Source: Streptomyces albus subsp. albus
GTDB taxonomy: Bacteria > Actinomycetota > Actinomycetes > Streptomycetales > Streptomycetaceae
Length of the DNA stretch: 64,000 nucleotides
Reading direction: 5' to 3'
Assembly: GCF_000719865.1 (NCBI RefSeq)
Contig: NZ_JOID01000005.1
Location: 1-64,000 of the forward strand
Below the pieces are notes generated by a model that saw only the letters and a list, made by a program, of their open reading frames with translations, did not search any database and was not told where the DNA came from. The position numbers were made by a program, and so were the translations under genes. Below are positions 29,303 to 39,289 of this stretch, piece by piece (positions within the stretch are counted from its first letter, which is position 1; each line of letters begins with the position of its first letter).

Positions 29303-30118
29303 TCAGGCCCCGCGGCTCACGCCCTTCGCCAACTCCCCCGCCAGGAGGCGGACTTCGGCGAGCCCGGTCTCCAGGTCCGGGGCGTCCAGCAGCCGTTTGA
29401 CGAAGGCCGAGCCGACGATCACGCCGTCGGCGAACGCCGCGACCTCGGCCGCCTGCTCCGGGTTGGAGACCCCGAGGCCGACGCAGACGGGCAGCTCCGT
29501 GGTGGCCCGGGTGCGGCGCACCAGGTCCTGGGCCTGCTCGCCCACGGACTCACGGGTGCCGGTGACGCCCATCAGCGAGGCCGCGTAGACGAAGCCGCTG
29601 CCGGCCGCCGTGATCTTCGCCAGCCGCTCGTCCCGGCTGCTCGGCGCGACCACGAAGACCGTGGCCAGGCCGTGCTTCGCGGCGGCCGCGCGCCACACCG
29701 CGGACTCCTCGACGGGGAGGTCGGGCAGGATGCAGCCCGCTCCCCCGGCCTCGGCCAGATCGGCGGCGAACCGCTCCACGCCGTACCGGTCGACCGGGTT
29801 CCAGTACGTCATGCAGAGCACCGGGGCCCCGGTCGCCGCGTGCACCTCGGCGACCGTGCGGATCACGTCCGTGATCCGCAGCCCGGCGCGCAGCGCGATG
29901 TCGTCGGCGGTCTGGATGACCGGCCCGTCCAGCACCGGGTCGCTGTGCGGCAGCCCGACCTCGACCACGTCGCAGCCGCCCTCGACCATCGCCGTGACGG
30001 CCCGCACCCCGCCGTCCACGGTCGGGAAACCGGCGGGCAGATAGCCGACCAGCGCGGCCCGGCCCTCCCCCTTGGCCTTGGCCAGGACGGATTCCAGGAG
30101 TTCCAGGTTGCCCGCCAT
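29303..30118 (-). CDS. trpA: Tryptophan synthase alpha subunit
   Basis: The 271-residue TIM-barrel enzyme cleaves indole-3-glycerol phosphate to indole and glyceraldehyde 3-phosphate. Both catalytic acids lie in VVEVGLPHSDPVLDGPVIQ. GAGCILPDLPVEES and GVTGTRESVG are loop and phosphate-site motifs. The start ATG 30118 shares one base with the trpB stop (TGATG), so the subunits are translationally coupled. It forms the alpha2beta2 complex with TrpB. Confidence 0.97.
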   Translation of the reverse strand: MAGNLELLESVLAKAKGEGRAALVGYLPAGFPTVDGGVRAVTAMVEGGCDVVEVGLPHSDPVLDGPVIQTADDIALRAGLRITDVIRTVAEVHAATGAPVLCMTYWNPVDRYGVERFAADLAEAGGAGCILPDLPVEESAVWRAAAAKHGLATVFVVAPSSRDERLAKITAAGSGFVYAASLMGVTGTRESVGEQAQDLVRRTRATTELPVCVGLGVSNPEQAAEVAAFADGVIVGSAFVKRLLDAPDLETGLAEVRLLAGELAKGVSRGA

Positions 30119-31365
30119 CACTCGGCCTCGATCTCGTCGCTCGGGTCGTACAGCTTGAAGTAGCGCGCGGCGGTCTCCATGTCCTTGTCGCCGCGGCCGG
30201 AGAGATTGACCAGCACCAGCCCGTCCGGGCCCAGCTCGCGGCCGAGGACGAGGGCGCCGGCCAGCGCGTGCGCGCTCTCGATGGCCGGGATGATGCCCTC
30301 GGTCTCCGACAGCAGCCGCAGCGCCTGCATCGCCTCGTCGTCGGTGACCGCGCGGTACTCGGCGCGGCCGGTGTCCTTGAGGTAGGCGTGCTCGGGGCCG
30401 ACGCCCGGGTAGTCGAGCCCGGCGGAGATCGAGTACGGCTCGGTGATCTGGCCGTCCTCGTCCTGGAGGACGTAGCTGCGGGAGCCGTGCAGGATGCCGG
30501 AGGTGCCCTCGGTGAGGGTCGCCGCGTGCTCGCCGGTCTCCACGCCGTGCCCGCCGGGCTCGAAGCCGACGAGCCGGACGGACGCGTCGGGGATGAACGC
30601 GTGGAACAGGCCGATGGCGTTGGAGCCGCCGCCCACGCACGCCGCGACCGCGTCCGGCAGCCGGCCGGCGCGCTCCAGGATCTGCCGGCGCGCCTCGACG
30701 CCGATCACCCGGTGGAAGTCGCGGACCAGGGCGGGGAACGGGTGGGGCCCGGCCACCGTGCCGAAGAGGTAGTGGGTGCGGTCGACGTTGGCGACCCAGT
30801 CGCGGAACGCCTCGTTGATGGCGTCCTTCAGGGTGCGGCTGCCGGACTTGACGGCGATGACCTCGGCGCCGAGCATCCGCATCCGCGCCACGTTGAGCGC
30901 CTGCCGCTTGGTGTCGACCTCGCCCATGTAGATGGTGCATTCGAGGCCGAAGAGGGCGCAGGCGGTGGCCGTCGCGACCCCGTGCTGACCGGCGCCGGTC
31001 TCGGCGATGACGCGGGTCTTGCCCATGCGGCGGGTCAGCAGCGCCTGCCCCAGCACGTTGTTGATCTTGTGGGAGCCGGTGTGGTTGAGGTCCTCCCGCT
31101 TGAGGAAGACCCGGGCGCCACCGGCGTGTTCGGCGAACCGCCGGACCTCGGTCAGGGCGCTGGGGCGGCCGGTGTAGTTGACGAGCAGTTCGTCCAGCTC
31201 GGCGGCGAAGGCGGGGTCGGCCTTGGCCTTGGCGTACTCGGCGGCCACCTCGTCGACGGCGGCGACCAGCGCCTCGGGGATGAACTTGCCGCCGAACGCG
31301 CCGAAGTAGCCCTCGGGGCTGGGGACCAGACCCTCGGGGTCCGGAATGAAGAAATCGGAGGACAT
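30118..31365 (-). CDS. trpB: Tryptophan synthase beta subunit
   Basis: The 415-residue PLP enzyme condenses indole with serine. The PLP lysine lies in [11 protein letters not shown], and the phosphate-binding loop is [30 protein letters not shown] is the family N-terminus. ATG 31365 ([12 protein letters not shown]) has GAGGAG seven bases away. It is coupled to trpA downstream but lies 658 bp from trpM upstream, so it may have its own promoter. Confidence 0.97.
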   Translation of the reverse strand: MSSDFFIPDPEGLVPSPEGYFGAFGGKFIPEALVAAVDEVAAEYAKAKADPAFAAELDELLVNYTGRPSALTEVRRFAEHAGGARVFLKREDLNHTGSHKINNVLGQALLTRRMGKTRVIAETGAGQHGVATATACALFGLECTIYMGEVDTKRQALNVARMRMLGAEVIAVKSGSRTLKDAINEAFRDWVANVDRTHYLFGTVAGPHPFPALVRDFHRVIGVEARRQILERAGRLPDAVAACVGGGSNAIGLFHAFIPDASVRLVGFEPGGHGVETGEHAATLTEGTSGILHGSRSYVLQDEDGQITEPYSISAGLDYPGVGPEHAYLKDTGRAEYRAVTDDEAMQALRLLSETEGIIPAIESAHALAGALVLGRELGPDGLVLVNLSGRGDKDMETAARYFKLYDPSDEIEAE

Positions 31366-32023
31366 CTGCGGTACTCCTCGTGACGGGGCGCGGGGCCCCG
31401 GCTGGTGGGTGGTGACAGTGGTGGAAGGGAACGCTCCGCGGGGAAGGCTCGCGTACGCCCGGCCGGGGGCGGCACCGCCGCCCGGTTCCGGCTCCCCGGC
31501 CCGGGGCCGCAGGCGCGGACGGGACGGTGAGCAGCGGCCGGGTATCCGGCGCCGCACGCCATCGCACGCCGCTGCCGAGGTCGCGGGTCCGGGTCCGGGT
31601 CCGGGGGAACCGGGATGACCCGGGACTCCGGGCACCGGCCTGTTCCCGGCACCCCCGAGCACTCGGTTGTCCCCGGTCCGGCCGGGTCCGGCTCGGGACC
31701 ACGGCCCGGAGAACGGAGCCGAGCCGGTCTCCGGGACCGAACGGTCCGGAAGCCGGGTTCCGACTCGGATCGTTCCGGCAAACCGTGGCCGGAGCCGCTC
31801 CCGGGTCCGGATACTCCCGGGACAGGCACCGATCCGGACCGGTCCAGACCCTCTCCGCGGCTCCGGGGCTCGGTGTCCGGGCCCCGGCCGCCGGGTGCCG
31901 GCCGAATGCCCGGCAGCGCGGGCCCCGGGTGTCGGGTCCGGAAGCCGAGCGATGGGCGGGAGAGACCGGGAGGGCAGCCAACCCGGGGGCGGTCCGCTCA
32001 AGAGCGGGCGGCGCCGGGCGGTG
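31366..32023. other. 658-bp gap between trpM and trpB, rich in CCGG-type short repeats
   Basis: No gene is supported, although minus-strand frames stay open because of high GC. From about 31585 to 31990 the sequence is full of TCCGG, CCGG and CCCGGG elements and short palindromes, including three tandem GGTCCG units near 31588-31605. A block at about 31556-31575 repeats the CACGCCATCGCA segment found in trpM. This is the leader of trpBA and could hold a promoter or a structured RNA. Confidence 0.55.
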
Positions 32024-32200
32024 TCAGACCGCGCCGGCGGGCGTACGCGTGGCCGCGGCACGCCATCGCATGCCGTTGATCTGCCCCGGCTCACTGCCGA
32101 TGTGGTACCGCACCCGCCGCCCCCGCACCCGCCGCGCGGGCGCGCGGCAGCCCCGCGGCCGGCAGCCGCGGGCGAGCCGTGCGTACGGGGAACGGGTCAT
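32024..32200 (-). CDS. trpM: TrpM-like small protein in the trp cluster
   Basis: The 58-residue, very basic protein begins [17 protein letters not shown] and contains [20 protein letters not shown] and [13 protein letters not shown] 32200 has GAGGAG, which overlaps the trpC stop codon, so translation is coupled to trpC. In S. coelicolor a small gene called trpM lies at the same place, between trpC and trpB, and affects growth and antibiotic output. The match here is by position, size and basic character. The biochemical role is not known from the sequence. Confidence 0.75.
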   Translation of the reverse strand: MTRSPYARLARGCRPRGCRAPARRVRGRRVRYHIGSEPGQINGMRWRAAATRTPAGAV

Positions 32201-32209
32201 CGGGGCTCC

Positions 32210-33019
32210 TCAGCCGCGCCCGTGCCGCAGGGCCGGGTGCGCGCCGGCCGCCACGAGGTCGGACACCGCCGTCTTCGGGTCACGGCCGGTGACCAGCGAC
32301 TCCCCGACGAGCACGGCGTCCGCGCCCTCGTTGGCATACGCGATCAGGTCGTGCGGTCCGCGCACGCCCGATTCCGCGATCTTGACGACGTGGTCCGGGA
32401 TGACCGGGGCGATCCGGCCGAAGTTGGACCGGTCCACTTCCAGCGTCTTGAGGTTCCGCGCGTTGACGCCGATGACGCGGGCCCCGGCGACGACGGCCCG
32501 CTCGACCTCCTCCTCGTCGTGCACCTCGACGAGCGGCGTCAGACCGATCGACTCGGCGCGCTCGATGAGCGACACCAGGGCCGGCTGGTCCAGGGCCGCG
32601 ACGATGAGCAGGGCGAGGTCGGCGCCGTGGGCACGGGCCTCCCACAGCTGGTAGGAGGTGACGATGAAGTCCTTGCGCAGCACGGGAATGTCGACCCGGG
32701 CGCGGACGGCCTCCAGATCCGCGAGCGAGCCGCCGAACTTCCGCTCCTCGGTCAGCACGCTGATGACGGCCGCGCCGCCCGCCTCGTAGTCGGCGGCGAG
32801 CCCGGCCGGGTCGGCGATCGCGGCGAGCGCGCCCTTGGACGGGCTGGAGCGCTTGACCTCGCAGATCACCTTGACGCTGTCACCGCGGAGCGCCGCGGCC
32901 CCGTCCTTGGCCGGAGGGGCCCCGGCCGCCCGCTCCTTGAGCTCGTCGAGGCTCACGCGCGCCTGCCGCTCCGCGAGGTCGGCACGGACTCCCTCGATGA
33001 TCTCGTCGAGCACACTCAC
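32210..33019 (-). CDS. trpC: Indole-3-glycerol-phosphate synthase
   Basis: The 269-residue enzyme closes the indole ring. The start GTG 33019 ([19 protein letters not shown]) matches the family N-terminus. [13 protein letters not shown] holds two of the catalytic lysine/glutamate positions, LRKDFIV holds another lysine, and [15 protein letters not shown] and SGVRGPHDL complete the barrel. It is monofunctional, with no TrpF domain. That fits the actinobacterial arrangement in which PriA performs the TrpF step; priA lies at 49809-50537. Confidence 0.96.
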   Translation of the reverse strand: MSVLDEIIEGVRADLAERQARVSLDELKERAAGAPPAKDGAAALRGDSVKVICEVKRSSPSKGALAAIADPAGLAADYEAGGAAVISVLTEERKFGGSLADLEAVRARVDIPVLRKDFIVTSYQLWEARAHGADLALLIVAALDQPALVSLIERAESIGLTPLVEVHDEEEVERAVVAGARVIGVNARNLKTLEVDRSNFGRIAPVIPDHVVKIAESGVRGPHDLIAYANEGADAVLVGESLVTGRDPKTAVSDLVAAGAHPALRHGRG

Positions 33020-33200
33020 GGGAGCGGCCCCCTTCCGGGACGGTGGTGGAGCGATCGCGGCCGTCCGGTGCCCGCCGGGCACCGCCCCGCCCGCGACTGC
33101 GCGAGACTCTGCGATGGTATCCGGCCGGGCGCACACCCTTCACATCCGGGCGCCCGGGGTCCCGACACGTGGACAAACCCGGTGCTACCGGTTCCGGTTC

Positions 33201-33833
33201 TCACGGTGCCAGGCCCGCGCCGAACGGCAGGTTCCGGACAACCGTAAAGCCCGTGACGAGCGCCCCGGCGGCCCACCACGGCAGCCGGCTCCGCGCGGTT
33301 CGCACGGTACGCGCGGTACGCCGCGGGGCCGCCGGAGTCGTTGGATCCGCGGAGTCCATGGGGCCGGCGGGGCTCACGGGGGTCGTGCCCCATGCGGAAC
33401 GCCCGCTCGGTCCGGCACTCCCGCTCGGCGTGGCCCCGGCAGCCCGGGTGGGCCCGGCGGCGCGCACGGGCCCAGCGGCGGCGCGCAGAGCTCGTACGGC
33501 CCAGATCCCCCAAACGACAGCCGCCGCTGCCACGGCCAGCACGGCCAGCGCGTTGGCGCCGAACGCGGCGGCCGGATCGCCTTGCGCGAGGGCGTGGACA
33601 CCGCGCAGACCGCCGCAGCCGGGGCACAGAAGGCCGGTCGCGTGGAACAGCGGGCACACCGGGTAGCGCCCCGGCACGCCCGGATCCACGGCCCCGACCC
33701 AGCCGAGAGCGGCCGCACCGGCGGCGAGCGCCCCCAAGGGCGCGGCCAGAGCCCTCGGGCGGAACGGAAGAAGCCGCCCGGCACGGCCGGCCGGGTGACG
33801 GCCGCCACCGGGTGGCGCAGCCGGGCCGGACAC
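33201..33833 (-). CDS. DUF2752-like membrane protein
   Basis: The conserved part reads YPVCPLFHATGLLCPGCGGLRGVHALAQGDP, the CPxCG motif of DUF2752, with hydrophobic segments on both sides and one at the C-terminus (WWAAGALVTGFTV). The start is uncertain. GTG 33833 is used and gives 210 residues; the frame stays open to 34283, but the extra part is a repetitive Ala/Arg/Gly/Pro chain. A protein start VSDQPAHPAP lies at about 34189 in another frame, which could mean a frameshift. Function unknown; the gene usually accompanies trp genes in Streptomyces. Confidence 0.7.
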   Translation of the reverse strand: MSGPAAPPGGGRHPAGRAGRLLPFRPRALAAPLGALAAGAAALGWVGAVDPGVPGRYPVCPLFHATGLLCPGCGGLRGVHALAQGDPAAAFGANALAVLAVAAAAVVWGIWAVRALRAAAGPVRAAGPTRAAGATPSGSAGPSGRSAWGTTPVSPAGPMDSADPTTPAAPRRTARTVRTARSRLPWWAAGALVTGFTVVRNLPFGAGLAP

Positions 33834-34337
33834 GGCAGTGCCCGTCGGCGGACCCGGAGCCGAGGTGCGGCCCGTCACCGGATGCTCGGACGGGGCAGCG
33901 GAAACCGGCGCGGAGCGGAAAGGGCGGGGGACACGGGCACGGACCGAGCCCGGCGCCCGGCCGAGGCGGCGGGGGAATCCGGACGCCCGGGCAGAGCCGC
34001 GGGCGGACCCGGACACGGGGCCGCGGCCCCGGGCCGGTGCACGGGCGGACCCGGGCGCGAAGCCGCGGGCGTGGCCGGACAGATGTCCCGGGCCGAGTCC
34101 GGAGGCACGGGCGAAGCCGGGGCCGCGGCCCCGGGCGGGGGCACGGCCCGGGCCCGGCGCGGTGCGGGGTGTGCGGGTTGGTCGCTCACGAAGCCGAGTC
34201 TCGCCGCGGACGCGGAAAGGCGCAGCCCCGGGCCCTCGTACGCCGTCCATACGGCCGTACGGGCCACGGGGCCGCGCCTTCACGGTCTCGCCCCGGCTCG
34301 CGGGGGGGCGCCGTGCGCCACCCGCGGACCGGTCGGG
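33834..34337. other. Repetitive GC-rich stretch upstream of the DUF2752-like gene
   Basis: About 500 bp with repeated GGGCGGACCCGG and GCCGCGGGC elements. It is open in two minus-strand frames and may be the N-terminal part of the DUF2752-like gene. I cannot decide between coding and non-coding. Confidence 0.4.
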
Positions 34338-34568
34338 TCAGTGCTGCGGCTGCTGCCGCTTCTGCGGCTCGCGCGAGGCGTCCTGGCCCATGCCGGCCTT
34401 CTTCATCATCCAGCCGACGATGCCGCCCAGGAAGACGATGGCGATACCCACCCAGAAGCCCACGGGGCTGGCCATCACGGTGAAGGCGCTGGCCACGCAG
34501 AAACCGATGAAGGCGATGATGACGCCGGTCCAGGCGGCCGGGGTGTGTCCGTGGTCGGTGCCCGCCAT
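34338..34568 (-). CDS. HGxxPAAW-family small membrane protein
   Basis: The 76-residue protein starts MAGTDHGHTPAAWTGVIIAFIGF, the HGxxPAAW motif, followed by two hydrophobic helices (about 13-32 and 36-54) and a polar tail (KKAGMGQDASREPQKRQQPQH). GAGGAG precedes ATG 34568. It is common next to trp genes in Streptomyces; function unknown. Confidence 0.85.
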   Translation of the reverse strand: MAGTDHGHTPAAWTGVIIAFIGFCVASAFTVMASPVGFWVGIAIVFLGGIVGWMMKKAGMGQDASREPQKRQQPQH

Positions 34569-34752
34569 GAGTTCTCCTCGTTGCTCTGTGTGCGCCTGGC
34601 TCGGGCGCGGTGAACGCTCGCCGTCCATTCTTCCCGACGGGCTGTGACGCCGTCGCGCCGGGGTGCCGTCCCGGAGCGTCGCGAGGGCGCGGGCCACCGG
34701 GGCGGCCCGGGTATGGCCCGGATGCGGTCCCGGGCCGGCGAGGGCGGTGGCT

Positions 34753-35511
34753 TCAGCGGTCGCGGGTCGGGTCCTCGCCCCGGTCGAGGGCGCGCCACAT
34801 CTCGTCGGGGCGCTCCGGGTCGGGCGCGGCGGCGCCCTGGCGCACCCCACCGGCCGGACGCTCGTACCGTCCCGACATAGCGGGCCAGCGGCGTCCGTGA
34901 CGCAGGGCGATCAGCCCCGCGAGCAGCAGGAGCAGCCCGGCCGCGGTGGAGGCCAGCGGCCAGACGGTGTGCGTGACGTTCTCCACACCGGCGCCGACCA
35001 GGCCGGTGACCCGGGCCGCCTCCGCCTCCAGGGCCCCGGTGTCGGCGCGGCCGAGGAGGGAGCCGACGGCGGTGCCCGCCCCGCTGAGCGCCAGCAGCGC
35101 GGCGACGGCGGTGCGGCCCGCGCGGCGTACGGCGAACACGGCGACCAGCGCGGCGAGTCCGACGATGGCCAGCGCGGCGGGCGCCCCCGTCACGTCCCGG
35201 CCTTCGGCACTGACCCGCAGCGCCCCCTGGGCGGCGGTGGTCGTGGCCTCGGACCAGGTCTGTCCTCCGGCGACCAGGGCGAGGGCCGCGCCCGCGGCGC
35301 CGAGGGCGAGCGCGGCGGCGAGGCTGCGACGGCCGGTGCCGGCGGCGGGCCCGGCCGCCGGATCGGGCGCCGGCTCGGGCCCGGTCCGGTGCGAGCCGGA
35401 TGTGGGACGCCCGGGTTCGCCGGGTCCGGGTTCGCTGTGTCCGGGTTCGCTGTGCTCGGCTTCGCTGTGCTCGGGTTCGGGATGACTGCGCGGCTCGGGT
35501 ACGGGACTCAC
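34753..35511 (-). CDS. Trp-operon-associated membrane protein (TIGR02234 type)
   Basis: The 252-residue protein has a repetitive N-terminus (EHSEAEHSEPGHSEPGPGEP), then hydrophobic segments near residues 67-85, 113-130, 135-155 and 185-205. The conserved family part runs from LALVAGGQTWSEA to ALRHGRRW. Members sit beside trp genes in actinobacteria, hence the name; the role is unknown. GTG 35511 is chosen because upstream codons lack likeness; no strong ribosome site is seen. It lies downstream of trpE on the same strand. Confidence 0.8.
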   Translation of the reverse strand: MSPVPEPRSHPEPEHSEAEHSEPGHSEPGPGEPGRPTSGSHRTGPEPAPDPAAGPAAGTGRRSLAAALALGAAGAALALVAGGQTWSEATTTAAQGALRVSAEGRDVTGAPAALAIVGLAALVAVFAVRRAGRTAVAALLALSGAGTAVGSLLGRADTGALEAEAARVTGLVGAGVENVTHTVWPLASTAAGLLLLLAGLIALRHGRRWPAMSGRYERPAGGVRQGAAAPDPERPDEMWRALDRGEDPTRDR

Positions 35512-35865
35512 GTTTCCACTATGACCCGTACCGCCCCGCCGCCCGAACCCGGGGCGGTGGGGCACCCGGTACGGCACGGGTCACGGGGGGTATGGGACAC
35601 GGGGCGGTACGGGACCCGAGGCGGCACTCGTCCCGTGGCAGTACGCGGCTTCCGAGGTGGGTGCGGGAGGGCCGGGGATGAGCAACTCGCAGGGACTGCC
35701 CCGTGACGCCTCCGGGGATCCCCGCGTCGTCCGGCTGCCCCCCGGTGGAGGACCAAGTGCCCTTTGGGGCGCCGGAGTACCGCCCGGCGAAGGGCGCCCC
35801 GCCCCGGTGCGGGCGGCTGGGCGGAGCCCGGGCGGGGCCCGGAAACGGCCCGCCGCGGCCCGGCC
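35512..35865. other. 354-bp gap after trpE
   Basis: No gene supported. It contains repeated GGTACGGGAC-like units (about 35560-35620) and a hairpin near the trpE end. Confidence 0.5.
35766..35800 (-). terminator. Possible trpE terminator
   Basis: GGGGCGCC (35766-35773) and GGCGCCCC (35793-35800) are perfect complements around a 19-nt loop, 66 bp after the trpE stop. Confidence 0.45.
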
Positions 35866-37374
35866 CTACCGCAGCCCGGAGGCCATCCGGACCGCGCGCA
35901 GCACCGCCGCCGCCTTGTTGCGGCACTCCGTGTCCTCGGAGACCGGGTCGGAGTCGGCCACGACCCCCGCCCCGGCCTGCACATACGCGGTGCCGTCGCG
36001 CAGCAGCGCCGTGCGGATGGCGATCGCGGTGTCGGAGTCGCCCGCGAAGTCGAGGTAGCCGACGCAGCCCCCGTACAGGCCCCGCCGGGTGGGCTCCAGC
36101 TCCTCGATGATCTGGAGGGCGCGGGGCTTGGGGGCGCCCGAGAGCGTGCCGGCCGGGAAGCAGGCGGTGAGCACGTCGAAGGCCGTCCGGCCCTCGGCGA
36201 TGCGGCCGGTGACGGTGGACACGATGTGCATCACGTGGCTGTACCGCTCCACCGACATGAAGTCCACGACCTCGACACTGCCCGGCTCGCAGACCCGGCC
36301 TAGGTCGTTGCGTCCGAGGTCGACGAGCATCAGGTGCTCGGCGCGCTCCTTGGGGTCGGCCAGCAGTTCCTCGGCGAGCGCGGCGTCCTGCTGCGGGGTG
36401 GCGCCGCGCGGCCGGGTGCCCGCGATGGGGTGCAGCATGGCGCGCCCGTCCTCGACCTTGACCAGCGCCTCGGGGCTGGAGCCGACGACGTCGAAGCCGT
36501 CGAACCGGAGGAGGTACATGTACGGGCTGGGGTTGGTGGCGCGCAGCACCCGGTAGACGTCCAGGGCGGAGGCCGGGCAGGGCGTCTCGAACCGCTGGGA
36601 CGGGACGACCTGGAACGCCTCCCCGGCCCGGATGCGCTCCTTGATGTCCTCCACGGCCTCCTGGTACGCGGCGCCGCCCCAGCGCTGGGTGAACTCGGGC
36701 AGTTCGGAGGGCGGCACGACGGCGGCGCCGCCGGGGAGGGGCCGGGCGAGGTCGGCGGTCATCGCGTCGAGGCGGGCGACGGCGTCCGCGTAGGCCTCGT
36801 CGACGCCCGTGTCGAGGTCGTTGTGGTTGATCGCGTTGGCGATGAGCAGGACGGTGCCGTCCCAGTGGTCGAGCACGGCGAGGTCGGAGGTGAGCAGCAT
36901 GGTGAGCTCGGGGAGCCCGAGGTCGTCACGGGTGCTGTCGCCGACCTTCTCCAGGCGGCGGACGATGTCGTAGCCGAGGTAGCCGACCATGCCGCCGGTG
37001 AACGGCGGCAGGCCGAGGAGATCGCCGAGGTCGCGGGGGGTGTGCAGGGTGTCGACGGTGGTGCGCAGGGCCTCCAGCGGATCGCCGCCGGTGGGGACGC
37101 CGACGGGCGGCGTGCCGAGCCAGTGCGCCTCGCCGTCGCGGACGGTGAGGGTGGCGTCGCTGCGGACGCCGACGAAGGAGTAGCGCGACCAGGAGCGGCC
37201 GTTCTCCGCGGACTCCAGCAGGAACGTGCCGGGGCGTTCCGCCGCCAGCTTGCGGTACAGGCCGACCGGGGTGTCCCCGTCGGCGAGCAGCCTGCGGCTG
37301 ACGGGGATGACGCGGCGGTCGGCCGCCAGCTTGCGGAAGGTGGTGAGATCCATCGTGGCGGCACCGGTGCTCAT
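35866..37374 (-). CDS. trpE: Anthranilate synthase component I
   Basis: The 502-residue enzyme converts chorismate to anthranilate using ammonia from a separate glutaminase subunit. The N-terminal [18 protein letters not shown] holds the tryptophan feedback-binding region. The catalytic half carries [51 protein letters not shown] and YLDFAGD. There is no fused glutaminase domain. The start is ATG 37374; ATG 37353 (MDLTTF) is possible. No tryptophan-rich leader peptide was seen upstream, so attenuation is not evident. Confidence 0.96.
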   Translation of the reverse strand: MSTGAATMDLTTFRKLAADRRVIPVSRRLLADGDTPVGLYRKLAAERPGTFLLESAENGRSWSRYSFVGVRSDATLTVRDGEAHWLGTPPVGVPTGGDPLEALRTTVDTLHTPRDLGDLLGLPPFTGGMVGYLGYDIVRRLEKVGDSTRDDLGLPELTMLLTSDLAVLDHWDGTVLLIANAINHNDLDTGVDEAYADAVARLDAMTADLARPLPGGAAVVPPSELPEFTQRWGGAAYQEAVEDIKERIRAGEAFQVVPSQRFETPCPASALDVYRVLRATNPSPYMYLLRFDGFDVVGSSPEALVKVEDGRAMLHPIAGTRPRGATPQQDAALAEELLADPKERAEHLMLVDLGRNDLGRVCEPGSVEVVDFMSVERYSHVMHIVSTVTGRIAEGRTAFDVLTACFPAGTLSGAPKPRALQIIEELEPTRRGLYGGCVGYLDFAGDSDTAIAIRTALLRDGTAYVQAGAGVVADSDPVSEDTECRNKAAAVLRAVRMASGLR

Positions 37375-37561
37375 GGGCCCGGATCCTAGTGGGCCGGGCG
37401 GACCCGGCCGGGGCCGTTCCAGCATGCGGCCGCGGCCGCCGTCCCCACGGCGGGCCCTCCACGCCGGCCCCGCCGGGTGCGGTCCCGGGCCGGGCACCGG
37501 GCTCGCGGGACCGGGCGGCCACCGAAGACAGCCGGACGTAACGGCCGGATGGGACGGCCGG

Positions 37562-37972
37562 TCAGGCGGAGGCCGCCGGGCCGAGCGGCAGTTCGTCGGC
37601 GTCGAAGCAGGTGCGGTCGCCGGTGTGGCAGGCGGCACCCACCTGGTCGACCTTGACGAGCACGGTGTCGCCGTCGCAGTCGAGCGCCACGGACTTGACG
37701 TGCTGGACGTGGCCCGAGGTGTCGCCCTTCGCCCAGTACTCGCCGCGGCTGCGGCTCCAGTAGGTGCAGCGGCCCGTGGTGAGGGTCCGGTGCAGGGCCT
37801 CGTCGTCCATCCAGCCCAGCATCAGCACCTCGCCGGTGTCGTACTGCTGCGCGATGGCCGGGACGAGCCCTTCGGCGTTCCGCTTGAGCCGCGCGGCGAC
37901 GGCGGGGTCGAGGCCGGAGGAGCCGGCGGGGGCGGCGGCGCGGTCGCCGGAGTCACGGGAGTCGCTGGACAT
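37562..37972 (-). CDS. hisI: Phosphoribosyl-AMP cyclohydrolase
   Basis: The 136-residue metalloenzyme opens the purine ring of PR-AMP in histidine synthesis. [43 protein letters not shown] and TCFDADEL hold the metal-binding acidic residues and cysteines. ATG 37972 is used; an ATG at 37981 is also possible. It stands next to trpE, away from the main his operon, as in other Streptomyces. There is no fused HisE domain. Confidence 0.95.
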   Translation of the reverse strand: MSSDSRDSGDRAAAPAGSSGLDPAVAARLKRNAEGLVPAIAQQYDTGEVLMLGWMDDEALHRTLTTGRCTYWSRSRGEYWAKGDTSGHVQHVKSVALDCDGDTVLVKVDQVGAACHTGDRTCFDADELPLGPAASA

Positions 37973-38186
37973 GGGCGCCATTGTGCCGCCACGTCCGGGG
38001 CACCGGGAAATCCGCCGCACGGCCGGGGCGGCGCGGGGGCACGGGACACGCGGCCGACCCGTCCCGGGGCCCGGGCCGGTCCGCCCCCGAGACCGCCCCC
38101 GACCTCGCTCGGGGTTCTCCCCCACTGTCCCCCGAACACAGCGCGGCATCGTGGCCGCTCCCCCGGCGCGGTCGTAGGGTGGCGGT

Positions 38187-38819
38187 ATGTCGACCCATGC
38201 GAAGCGTGAACGTCTGCTCCTGGCCGATCTGTTGGAGAACGCGGGCCCGGGGGCCCCGACCCTGTGCGGCGACTGGACCACCCGCGACCTCGCCGTGCAC
38301 CTCGTGGTGCGCGAGCGGCGTCCCGACGCGGCCGCGGGCATGTTCGTCAAGCCGCTCGCGGCGCGACTGGACCGGGTGCAGGCCGAGTTCGGCGCCAAGC
38401 CGTACGAGGAGCTGATCCAGCTCATCCGCACCGGCCCGCCCCGGATGTCGCCGTTCACCCTGAAGCAGATCGACGAGGCCGCCAACACCGTCGAGTTCTA
38501 TGTGCACGCCGAGGACATCCGCCGCGCCCAGCCGGACTGGACGCCGCGCGAGCTGGACCCGGTCCTGGCCGACGCCCTGTGGTCCCGTATCGAGAAGGCG
38601 GCCCGGATGATGGGCCGCAAGTCGCCGGTCGGCCTGGTGCTGCGCCGCCCGGACGGCCGCACGGCCGTGGCCCACCGCGGCACGCCGGTGGTCACCGTCA
38701 CCGGCGAACCGGGTGAGCTGCTGCTCTTCCTCTACGGCCGCCAGGAGCAGGCGCGCGTGGAGACGGAGGGCGACAAGGACGCCGTCGCCAAGGCGTACGC
38801 GGCCAAGCTCGGCATCTGA
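38187..38819 (+). CDS. TIGR03085-type metal-binding (DinB/MDMPI-like) protein
   Basis: The 210-residue protein starts [42 protein letters not shown], the four-helix DinB/mycothiol-dependent isomerase fold with its metal-binding His. [20 protein letters not shown] adds a second His region. The C-terminal [36 protein letters not shown] is an SCP2-like lid. Some relatives use mycothiol, but the substrate here is unknown. It is the first plus-strand gene after the trp block and appears monocistronic. Confidence 0.85.
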   Translation: MSTHAKRERLLLADLLENAGPGAPTLCGDWTTRDLAVHLVVRERRPDAAAGMFVKPLAARLDRVQAEFGAKPYEELIQLIRTGPPRMSPFTLKQIDEAANTVEFYVHAEDIRRAQPDWTPRELDPVLADALWSRIEKAARMMGRKSPVGLVLRRPDGRTAVAHRGTPVVTVTGEPGELLLFLYGRQEQARVETEGDKDAVAKAYAAKLGI

Positions 38820-39289
38820 CGCGGCTGACGCGGGCGGCCGGCGGCCCCGGGCCGGGGCACACGGCCCGGGCCTCGCGGTTCACCCCTGTGGCCCACCGTG
38901 GGGGTGCGAGGAGGGTGCTCGCGCCGTTTCCCGGTGCGGACTGCGGGCCAGGGCACTCACCCGGCGACGCTGACGGAGATGCCGCCGGTGCCGGGCGATG
39001 TCTTCGACCGCCGGCTGAAGTCCGGTCGGAGACAAACCGGATACGAGAAGGTTCAGCGACTCGCTCCGGTCGAGTCCGGACATCCGCTCTCGTCGGGGAA
39101 TCGTGGAACGCGCTCCCGGTCCGCTGCGGCCGGGTGCGGGCGAGGGCGGCGCGTTCCACTGGAGACCCTGGGGCGCACCGCCGGGGCCGGGGACGGCCGC
39201 GCGGCCGGCTTCGGCGGCCGGGACGGCGCGGGGCTTCGCGCTGAGTGAACCGGCCACGGGCCGCGCCCGGCGCCGTTACCGTCTCCGCC
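38820..39289. other. 470-bp gap before the metallophosphoesterase gene
   Basis: No gene supported. It contains GTGGAACGCGC (39103-39113) and GCGCGTTCCAC (39149-39159), a perfect 11-bp inverted repeat around 35 nt, and a lower-GC stretch near 39020-39060. Confidence 0.5.

Noticed and set aside
27125..30163. Plus-strand open frame of about 1010 codons opposite lgt and trpA
   Set aside because: Runs across two well-supported minus-strand genes and their terminators.
37375..37561. Tryptophan-rich leader peptide (attenuator) upstream of trpE
   Set aside because: No short frame with consecutive Trp codons is present in this interval.
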